Assembly (NCBI GenBank): GCA_022844165.1
Contig: JALHMH010000002.1
Coordinates: 124,001 to 188,000 of the forward strand
Direction: 5' to 3'
DNA length: 64,000 nucleotides
Source: Lysobacterales bacterium
GTDB lineage: Bacteria > Pseudomonadota > Gammaproteobacteria > Xanthomonadales > SZUA-5
Both the position numbers and the translations under genes were made by a program. Shown here piece by piece: positions 1-6,734 of the stretch (the first letter of the stretch is position 1; the number at the start of each line of letters is the position of its first letter). A model generated the notes under the pieces. The model made no database searches. It saw only the letters and a program-made list of their open reading frames with translations, and was not told the origin of the DNA.

Positions 1-367
1 GGCGCAGGCCGTGCAACTGGCCGCCATACGCTTGCCCGCCATAAATCGGCAGGACGTGAAAATCGGGCAGATGTTGCGCGTAACGCTGAAACGCCTCCGC
101 CACCTGGATCGCCAGCTCGCGCGTCGGCGCGAGCACCAGCGCCTGCGTCACGGCGCGCGACAGGTCGATCCGCGCCAGAATCGGCAGCGCAAAAGCGGCG
201 GTCTTGCCGGTGCCGGTCTGCGCCTGTCCCAGCAGGTCCTTGCCAGCCAACAGCGGCGGAATTGTCTCCGCTTGAATCGGCGAGGGTGATTCGTAACCGA
301 CGCTGGCGATCGCCGCCATCAGCCGCTCGGGCAAACCCAGGTCGGAGAATTGGATCGAGCTGCTCAT
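1..367 (-). CDS. deaD: DEAD-box ATP-dependent RNA helicase, N-terminal part (cut by window edge)
   Basis: This is the first ~122 codons of an RNA helicase that unwinds structured RNA in the cytoplasm. Read leftward from ATG at 365-367, the protein starts MSSSIQFSDLGL and shows the Q motif (PSPIQAETIP), Walker A (AQTGTGKTA), motif Ia (PTRELAIQV) and the region with paired glycines (YGGQAYGGQ). The frame stays open to base 1, so the DEAD box and C-terminal domains lie outside. The spacing and the YGGQ segment resemble DeaD/CsdA more than RhlE or SrmB, which is a judgement from the N-terminus only. There is no strong ribosome-binding site; only a weak AGG precedes the start. It is divergent from the epimerase gene at 498. 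Confidence 0.9.
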   Translation of the reverse strand, partial: MSSSIQFSDLGLPERLMAAIASVGYESPSPIQAETIPPLLAGKDLLGQAQTGTGKTAAFALPILARIDLSRAVTQALVLAPTRELAIQVAEAFQRYAQHLPDFHVLPIYGGQAYGGQLHGLR

Positions 368-497
368 GGTGCTGCCTGGGTTTTGAACGGGCGCGGATTC
401 TACGCCTCAACGGATGAACCGGTGGCGTGACCAGTGGCCCACGCAATCGGAGTGGGCAAACGCCTATCGTGCGGCCACCGCGAACCGGAGTCGTCTC

Positions 498-1613
498 ATG
501 CACACCACCCGCCGCAACCTCCTCAAACTGAGTGCTCTCGGCGCTGCGGCGACGGCCGCCCCGTCGCTATTGTATGCGTCCGTCGCGCGCGCGGAGAAGC
601 CGCTCAATATCCTGATTCTCGGCGGCACCGGATTTACCGGTCCCCATCAGGTTCGATACGCGTTAGCGCGCGGGCACAAGCTGACGCTGTTCAACCGTGG
701 GCGAAAAGAGGTCGAATGGCCGGGCGAGGTTGAGGAACTGACCGGCGATCGCAATACCGGTGCGCTGGATGCGCTGAAAGATCGTCAGTGGGACGTGTGC
801 ATCGACAATCCGACCAGCGTGCCGTTCTGGGTCCGTGATGTCGGCCAGATCCTGGCCGGCAACGTCGATCAATACGTCTTTATCTCCACGATTTCGGTGT
901 TTAGCGATAACGCGACGCCAAACATGGCCGAAGATGGCCCTCTGGCCGTATACGAAGGCAAGGACGCGCTCAAGGAAACGCGCGATTCGTTGATGGCGAA
1001 CATGGCACTGTACGGGCCGCTGAAGGCCGCCTGCGAGGCGGAAGCGGCGAAACAATTTGGCGACAAGACGACGATCATCCGCCCCGGTTTGATCGTGGGT
1101 CCGGGCGACGAGACCGACCGCTTCAGCTACTGGCCGGTACGTATTGCGCAGGGCGGCGATGTGTTGGCGCCACCGGGCGACGACCCCATGCAGTTCATCG
1201 ACGCGCGCGATCTGGCCGAATGGACGATCCGGATGGTCGAGGCGAGGGCCTACGGCGTCTACAACGCCACCGGCCCGGATTTCGAGATGTCGACGGCCGC
1301 AATGCTCTACGGTTGTCGCGCAGTCACGACCAGCGGCGCACGCCTGCGTTTTGCCAGCGCGGAGTTCCTGGCAGAAAACAACGTGGCGCCTTGGGCGGAG
1401 ATGCCGGTGTGGGTGCCGGGTAGCGGCGAAACGGCAGGTTTCGCGCGCGTCAATTGCCAAAAAGCGATCAAGGCCGGCCTGACGTTCCGTTCGCTGGCGA
1501 CCACCGCTGGCGATACCCTGGCCTGGTGGAACAGCCAGCCGGCGGAACGTCGCGTGCTGCGCGCTGGGTTAAAACCAGATCGCGAGCAGGCTCTGTTGAA
1601 GTTGCTGAAGTAG
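498..1613 (+). CDS. Tat-exported NAD-dependent epimerase/dehydratase-like (atypical SDR) protein
   Basis: About 371 residues. I chose the ATG at 498, not the upstream in-frame ATG at 414, because GGAG at 487-490 sits 7 nt before it and the protein then begins MHTTRRNLLKLSALG, a twin-arginine signal that runs to about residue 32 (SVARAEK). The mature part opens with a Rossmann nucleotide loop (ILILGGTGFTG) followed by an extended-SDR fold; an FISTIS strand and a YGPLKAACE segment stand where the active-site Ser and Tyr-x-x-x-Lys are expected (YGPLK gives Y and K). Export of a folded NAD(P)-binding enzyme by Tat is consistent with cofactor loading before transport. The substrate is unknown. It converges on the porin gene at 1721. 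Confidence 0.85.
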   Translation: MHTTRRNLLKLSALGAAATAAPSLLYASVARAEKPLNILILGGTGFTGPHQVRYALARGHKLTLFNRGRKEVEWPGEVEELTGDRNTGALDALKDRQWDVCIDNPTSVPFWVRDVGQILAGNVDQYVFISTISVFSDNATPNMAEDGPLAVYEGKDALKETRDSLMANMALYGPLKAACEAEAAKQFGDKTTIIRPGLIVGPGDETDRFSYWPVRIAQGGDVLAPPGDDPMQFIDARDLAEWTIRMVEARAYGVYNATGPDFEMSTAAMLYGCRAVTTSGARLRFASAEFLAENNVAPWAEMPVWVPGSGETAGFARVNCQKAIKAGLTFRSLATTAGDTLAWWNSQPAERRVLRAGLKPDREQALLKLLK

Positions 1614-1720
1614 GACGGTTGTCGCGAGTTACACATTTCGCACATCAGGTCGCACAGCCTGGAATCGAGCACCGATTCCGAGGCTGGCGACGCGCTCCTG
1701 TCTGATCGTTTGGCGCTCGA

Positions 1721-2893
1721 TCAAGGCCGATAGTCGAGCGCCAACCAGAATTTGTCGACATCCGTGGCAAAGCGATCGGCGCGATATTGCGCCAGCTTTC
1801 CTGTCAGCGTCCATTGCGTGCCGATCGGGCGCACGTACTGGATGCCGAGTTCATCGCCGTAATCGATGTCGCCGCGATCGGAACGGAATTCGTGCCACCG
1901 TGCGCTAAGCGTGCCGCCGCCGACTTTCCCGGAGACTTCGATCATGGTGTCGCGCAGCCCGTCGCGGGGCGTCGTCAGGAATCGGTCGGCCCAACCGTTG
2001 AAGGCATGCAAAGTCGCCAGCGGCGTCTGAAAGCCATAGCGCCCATCGCCGCCGAGGCGCTCGAAGAGCACACGCACGGCAACCGCGCCCTCGTTGAAGT
2101 TGAGCGTGTTGTCGATCGCGAAGTAACCCGCGTCGATGTCGGTGCTGCCGCCCTGGTAGTCCGTTTGTTGCGCGCCTTCGACGACGTACAGCCAGCGCCA
2201 CTTGTCGTGGCTCAGCGCCGTTCCGCTCAGGCGCAAACCCAGGTTCCGATGACTGCTGAGCGGCACGTCTTCATTTTCGATCGCATAAAGGTACGCGACC
2301 GCCTGATGCCCGCCATAAACATAGGCGAGGTTCAGCAGATACGTATCCAGTGCCTGCTGCCGCAATAGCGGGTTGGGATTGTAGTTGCCGAAAAAGCGAT
2401 GCACTTCGTCCAGGTAAGCGGCACGTAACGTCAGCGCGCCAAAACTGTGCTGCACCGTGAGCGCGTCGTAGGTCTGTTCGTTCTGGCGGAACGCAACGCT
2501 GCCGATGAAGCGCTGGTTGTCGTAATTCAGGCGCTGGCGGCCGACGATCCACTGCGATGGCGTGGCGAATCCATAGGCGACATAGGCCTGATTGATTTCC
2601 TCACCTGCCGGATCGGCGATGACTGGGCGGGTCCGTTCGCTGTTGATCGTGCTGTTGTAGCTGTTTCGATCCGCCGCCGCAATCAAGTCCGCTTCGGCAA
2701 ATGCCGAGAACCCGCGCCAGGATTCGCTACGCAAGCCCAGTCTTGCGCGCAGTGTCAACGCGTCGCTATCGCGCGGAAAAGCGTCGTCCGAAACGCTCTC
2801 GAAACGCGCGCGATAGTCCTGCACGAACTGCCACGCACCAGCCTCCTGCGCGACCAGTACACAGGCCACCCCAAGTGAATAGAGATATTTCAT
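1721..2893 (-). CDS. Outer-membrane beta-barrel porin, alginate-export-like family
   Basis: 390 residues with a signal peptide (MKYLYSLGVACVLVAQEAGA) and a chain of alternating amphipathic strands. A GRQRLNYDNQRFIGSVAFRQ segment around residue 120 resembles the conserved GRQ...QR.IG part of alginate-export (AlgE-like) barrels. The C-terminus ends FWLALDYRP rather than with the usual terminal Phe. The gene lies only 10 nt after the cheX-like stop, and its SD (AAGG) overlaps that stop codon, so it is probably translated from the same mRNA as the kinase, regulator and CheX genes. The barrel call is firm; the family is likely; the substrate is unknown. Confidence 0.7.
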   Translation of the reverse strand: MKYLYSLGVACVLVAQEAGAWQFVQDYRARFESVSDDAFPRDSDALTLRARLGLRSESWRGFSAFAEADLIAAADRNSYNSTINSERTRPVIADPAGEEINQAYVAYGFATPSQWIVGRQRLNYDNQRFIGSVAFRQNEQTYDALTVQHSFGALTLRAAYLDEVHRFFGNYNPNPLLRQQALDTYLLNLAYVYGGHQAVAYLYAIENEDVPLSSHRNLGLRLSGTALSHDKWRWLYVVEGAQQTDYQGGSTDIDAGYFAIDNTLNFNEGAVAVRVLFERLGGDGRYGFQTPLATLHAFNGWADRFLTTPRDGLRDTMIEVSGKVGGGTLSARWHEFRSDRGDIDYGDELGIQYVRPIGTQWTLTGKLAQYRADRFATDVDKFWLALDYRP

Positions 2894-2903
2894 CGCGTTT
2901 ACC

Positions 2904-3356
2904 TTAGTCGAGATTTTCGATCACTACGATGACGTTGGCACGGAAGTTCTTCCAAACCACCGGCAAGGCGTAGGACTTGATGCCCTTTGGCAAGTGCAGG
3001 GCGTCCTGGCCGTAGATCAGTGTGGGCACGGAAATCATGAAATCGTTGCCGAAGTGGTTGCGCGCATTCCCGGAAATCGTATTGGCGACATCACCCACTT
3101 GATCGAGCATGTTTTCGCGCGTCATGTTCTGCTCGCCGACCTCTTTCATCAGCAGCATCAGGAGGGCGCGATCTGCGGTGAAATACACGGTGCCGCGGTG
3201 TCGCCCCGTGATACCGATCGCACCGGTGAACTCGCCGGCCACGGAGCGCGCATCGTCGATCAGATACGGCGAACCGACTTCCGCTTTGCTGCCCGTGGTT
3301 TCGAAGAAATAGCTCGTCGCACCGTCCAAGAAAACTTTGATCTGGCTTGCGTCCAT
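2904..3356 (-). CDS. CheX/CheC-type response-regulator phosphatase
   Basis: 150 residues matching the CheX single-domain fold, which dephosphorylates CheY-like receivers. The signature helix is DQVGDVANTISGNAR at residues 85-99. The family's catalytic Glu-x-x-Asn here reads Asp89-Val-Ala-Asn92, so the acidic residue is shortened by one methylene. The gene is 9 nt downstream of a stand-alone receiver gene, its obvious target, and 10 nt upstream of the porin. No CheA/CheW/MCP chemotaxis genes are nearby. The call is firm on the fold; whether the Asp variant is active cannot be read from sequence. Confidence 0.8.
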   Translation of the reverse strand: MDASQIKVFLDGATSYFFETTGSKAEVGSPYLIDDARSVAGEFTGAIGITGRHRGTVYFTADRALLMLLMKEVGEQNMTRENMLDQVGDVANTISGNARNHFGNDFMISVPTLIYGQDALHLPKGIKSYALPVVWKNFRANVIVVIENLD

Positions 3357-3365
3357 GTCGATCCT

Positions 3366-3770
3366 TTACTTCAACAACTCGGAGAGAGCGCGGTTCAACG
3401 AAGCGTCGTTGAACGGTTTGCCGAGGAAGCCGTGCGCGCCGGCGTGCAAGGCCTGCAGCACCATGCTCTGATCGTTCATGGCGCTGACCACCAGGATCAG
3501 CAGATCGGGATTGATCTTGAGGATTTGTTTTACGCACTCGATGCCGTCCATCTCTGGCATGGTGATGTCCATGGTCACGACATCGAGCTTCAGCTGACGC
3601 GCCATGGCGAGCGCCTGAACGCCGTTGGCTGCCGAGCCGACGACTTCAATCTGGGCATGGTGCTGGCCACGTTCGATGCGCCCTCGAATGATGTTGGAGT
3701 CATCGACTATCAGCATCCGATAGACTTTGGGGGCCGCGATTGGCTTACTCTCGCGTGAGAAAAAACTCAT
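3366..3770 (-). CDS. Single-domain CheY-like response regulator
   Basis: 134 residues: a receiver domain with a ~15-residue N-terminal tail and no output domain. The acidic pair is Asp23-Asp24, the phosphoacceptor Asp68 (VVTMDITMPEMDG), the switch Ser96 and the conserved Lys118 (FLGKPF). Its start overlaps the kinase stop by 4 nt (ATGA), so the two are translationally coupled, and the CheX-type phosphatase follows 9 nt later. It most likely takes phosphate from the Hpt/HATPase kinase and acts by protein-protein contact. Confidence 0.9.
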   Translation of the reverse strand: MSFFSRESKPIAAPKVYRMLIVDDSNIIRGRIERGQHHAQIEVVGSAANGVQALAMARQLKLDVVTMDITMPEMDGIECVKQILKINPDLLILVVSAMNDQSMVLQALHAGAHGFLGKPFNDASLNRALSELLK

Positions 3771-5839
3771 GCCGAAACGCCCGATGTCTGCGGAATGGTG
3801 AGCGTGAATCGCGATCCTTGACCGGGTTTGGAGCCAACGGCGACGCGACCGCCGACCCGAGCGATCGACTGCTCCACCACATCCAGTCCTACGCCGCGAC
3901 CGCCGTCCTCCGTCACGTCGTCTTTGGTCGAAAAGCCGGACGAGAACAGCAGTCGGACGAGATCTTTCGGCATCATCGCCTGTGCTTGTTGGCGACTCGC
4001 CAAACCCAGTGTGATCGCCTTGTCGCGCACGCGCTCCAGGTCGATTCCGCGGCCGTCGTCTTCCACCGCTATCTCGATGTTTCGATTCGTGCCCGGGCGA
4101 ACCGTCAGCACGACCCTGCCGATGGCCGGTTTGCCCTCCGCCGTGCGCACCTGGGGTGGCTCGATGCCATGCACGATGGCATTGCGGACCAGCTGTACGA
4201 GTGCGTCTGAGACTTCGTGATAGGCCGTGTCGGGAATCTCGACATCGTGGCTCGCGTTGATGCTGAACTCCACGCGTTTTTGCTCACGATCGGCGACCTT
4301 GCGCGCGATCATCTCTGCTTTATTCCACACAGGCGCGAGGCGGCGCGCCGGACGTCCGCTGTCGAGCGAACGTCGCACCTGACCCAGGCGGTCGACCATT
4401 TCACGCACGCCCTCCAACTGCTGGTACATGTCGCGCAACGAAACCGTCAGCGGCAATAAGTCGCTGCCGGCCAGGTTTTCGTGGCCACGCAGTTTCGCGA
4501 CCTGATCTTCGATTTGGTGTGCCCAGCTCTCGATCGGTTCGAAGTCGAGCGCGGCCGCGTCACCCTTGATCGTGTGCACGATCCGATAGACCTGCGCAAG
4601 CTTGCCCATCGTGCCTTGGCGCGATGTCCCAGCCGTGGCAAGAATGCCGTTCATCTCATCGAGGCCGCGGTTCATTTTATCGATGAACTCAACCAGCTCA
4701 TCGTTGCCCAGGTGCATCATCTTGGTGAGCAAAGTGATTTGTTGCTCGCCGCGGCGTTTGGCGCGATCCAGTTCCTGGCGCAACTCAACTTCCGAGGTGA
4801 CATCGGCCGTCGACACCAGCAGATGCGTCAGCTGACCGTCGGTGAGCACTCGGCGGAACTGGAAAGCGAGATAGCGTGTGGCGATGCGGCCATCCTCGGT
4901 GGGAGTCGATACTTCGACTTCTTTGAGCGGATTGACCTCGCCCATGAGCGACTCCTTGACGCGCTCGCCGAACAGCAGCTCAAGAAACGACTTTGCGGTT
5001 GCCTGGGTCTTTTCCGGCACCATGCGCGCCAAAACGTCGAGCAGGTTCCTGCCGGCGACGCTCTTGACGCCCAGAATTTGTTCCAAGGACTTCGACTGCT
5101 GCTGACCGATCGTCAATTCGCGATCTACCAGGAACAGACCATCTTTCACGGTGCTCAAGATGTTGTCCGTCTCGGCTTTTGCGGCCACCAGTTCGGTATC
5201 GGCCCGGCGCAAGTTCCGCAGCGAAAAGAACACGACGTAGGCGAACAGCGAAAGCGCAATGACGATGGCGGTCAACTGAATGACGCGGAGCGTGGCGGCG
5301 CGCTGTTGCGCCTGCCGCTCCAGCGCCGTGGTCAGATCGTTCATCAGCTGGAGAATTTTGACATTGTTGGTGCGCGCATACACACCGAGGCTGTTCAGCG
5401 CCGCATCGTTCTGCGCAGGCGCAGGCGAATCCAAAAAGTCCCCAAGCAGCTTCTGATAACCGCTCCACAGGTTCACCGCGTCCGAGATCGCATCCAATGC
5501 AACCGGCGCCTTGGCAAGAACGACGGGTTTGCCATCACCGCCCGTGACCTCGCCACCGGTGCGAAATCCCGATAAAGTTGTGTCGAATAGTTTGACGGCG
5601 CCGCGAAGTTCTTCAATCGCCGCTATACGTTCGGCCTCCTCTTTGGCCTGTTGCGCCAGGAAGATCGTCTTGGCGATACGCTGCGAGAGCATGCGCTGAC
5701 GGCCCGAGAGGTTCACGCTGACCGCGTCCTGGTCGACGCGCGTTGCGATATAGAAGTTCAAACCGGCGACCACCGCGATGACCAACAGAAACACGGTCAT
5801 CGCAACAAACAAACCTCGATACTTGGACGAACCATTCAT
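3767..5839 (-). CDS. Hybrid-type sensor kinase: PilJ-type sensor, PAS, Hpt and CheA-like ATPase
   Basis: 690 residues from the ATG at 5837-5839, chosen over an in-frame start at 5977 because AGGGG lies 8 nt upstream and TM1 then starts near residue 6. Order: TM1 (6-32); a periplasmic PilJ/NarX-type helical domain opening with VNLSGRQRMLSQRIAK; TM2 (186-208); a PAS-like region (~216-350); Hpt with phospho-His422 (HTIKGDAAALDF); then a CheA-like ATPase with DDGRGID and GGRGVGLDVV. It has no CheW-binding P5 domain and no receptor partner, so it combines the roles of chemoreceptor and CheA in one membrane protein. It heads the kinase-regulator-CheX-porin operon. The ligand is unknown. Confidence 0.85.
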   Translation of the reverse strand: MNGSSKYRGLFVAMTVFLLVIAVVAGLNFYIATRVDQDAVSVNLSGRQRMLSQRIAKTIFLAQQAKEEAERIAAIEELRGAVKLFDTTLSGFRTGGEVTGGDGKPVVLAKAPVALDAISDAVNLWSGYQKLLGDFLDSPAPAQNDAALNSLGVYARTNNVKILQLMNDLTTALERQAQQRAATLRVIQLTAIVIALSLFAYVVFFSLRNLRRADTELVAAKAETDNILSTVKDGLFLVDRELTIGQQQSKSLEQILGVKSVAGRNLLDVLARMVPEKTQATAKSFLELLFGERVKESLMGEVNPLKEVEVSTPTEDGRIATRYLAFQFRRVLTDGQLTHLLVSTADVTSEVELRQELDRAKRRGEQQITLLTKMMHLGNDELVEFIDKMNRGLDEMNGILATAGTSRQGTMGKLAQVYRIVHTIKGDAAALDFEPIESWAHQIEDQVAKLRGHENLAGSDLLPLTVSLRDMYQQLEGVREMVDRLGQVRRSLDSGRPARRLAPVWNKAEMIARKVADREQKRVEFSINASHDVEIPDTAYHEVSDALVQLVRNAIVHGIEPPQVRTAEGKPAIGRVVLTVRPGTNRNIEIAVEDDGRGIDLERVRDKAITLGLASRQQAQAMMPKDLVRLLFSSGFSTKDDVTEDGGRGVGLDVVEQSIARVGGRVAVGSKPGQGSRFTLTIPQTSGVSA

Positions 5840-6231
5840 GCACATTTCCCCTGATCCACAAGCCATATTGGGCCTGACCGTGACTGCGCTGCGCCAGTAG
5901 CGGTTTGTGTTTTCTTGTGTCGAGTGTTGAAGACCTTGTGAACTCCTCCCAGGCAGCTCGATCGCTCCCTGGTTCACCCCGTCTGGTCTGAAGCGGGCCT
6001 TCGAATGTCCAGGTCGAGTCGTCGAGAATTCGACGAAGTGTTCGGGGCCCCGGTTCTGTCGGTGTCCCCAAAGTCATTGCGAAAGTCATTGGAACCGGTC
6101 CGGCGTCTCCCGCCTCGAAGCTGCGCGCTACGCCATCGCGTTGTGATGACTTCTCATCGCGCATTGCCTTGGGCCAATATCCATCGGAAGTTTCTTCCAA
6201 TGATCTTTGGGCAACCACTCCAGGAATGACC
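5840..6231. promoter_or_regulatory. Divergent intergenic region with a 10-bp direct repeat
   Basis: 392 bp lie between the leftward kinase operon and the rightward small gene at 6232. I see no convincing gene in it. AAAGTCATTG occurs twice as a direct repeat, at 6070-6079 and 6082-6091, a 12-bp period that is close to one helical turn. It may be a regulator site serving one or both directions. No good -35/-10 pair could be fixed by eye. Confidence 0.35.
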
Positions 6232-6501
6232 ATGGAACGCGATCTGGCTGCTGATGAACTCGCCAACTATGTGTGTCCACATTTGTGGCCCTGGGTCAGC
6301 GCCCTGAAAGTGGCTGGTTTCATGCCGTCGTTGGCGCGTTTCGATCTGAAGTCGCACATCCTGACTTTGGAGTATCCGCAGACCGCGAAATCCATCTGCG
6401 CATCGCTGGCCGCGTCTGCGCCCGAGTTGGGGCTGGAGGGCGATGCCAACGGCGCCGTGTGCCGTCAATGCTGGCAATCGCTGAGTGTGCTGGGGCACTA
6501 A
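6232..6501 (+). CDS. Small hypothetical protein
   Basis: 89 residues from the ATG at 6232, which has AGGA at 6222-6225 with a 6-nt spacer; an in-frame ATG at 6226 is too close to that SD and one at 6169 has none. The protein is soluble-looking, with no signal peptide or membrane segment, and ends with a Cys-x-x-Cys (VCRQCWQS) near residue 76-79. I do not recognise a family. A hairpin at 6546 could end its transcript. It is divergent from the kinase operon and may share regulation with it. Confidence 0.55.
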   Translation: MERDLAADELANYVCPHLWPWVSALKVAGFMPSLARFDLKSHILTLEYPQTAKSICASLAASAPELGLEGDANGAVCRQCWQSLSVLGH

Positions 6502-6545
6502 GACGCATCGGGAACGCGGCACCGTGGGGTGCGATCAAAGAGCAG

Positions 6546-6569
6546 AGCCGGCCCGCAACGTTGCCGGCT
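6546..6569 (+). terminator. Possible terminator hairpin after the small gene
   Basis: A 7-bp stem AGCCGGC (6546-6552) pairs with GCCGGCT (6563-6569) around a 10-nt loop, followed by a weak TTGCATTT tract. It lies 45 nt past the stop at 6501 and before the cyclase gene. Confidence 0.4.
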
Positions 6570-6734
6570 TGCATTTCGATGCGTAGATGCCCCTTTGCAA
6601 GGGTCCAAACATCCACCTCGACGCCGCCAACGCCATCGCCGCGTCGATCTTCTCCTCACGTGAAACATCGGAACCTGTGATTTACGGTCGATTGGCACGG
6701 ATAGACTCGCCGCTCCGCCCGCGGAGAGCCACCG

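Noticed and set aside
5840..5977. Longer start (ATG at 5977) for the sensor kinase
   Set aside because: It adds 46 residues before TM1 with no SD; the ATG at 5839 has AGGGG at good spacing.
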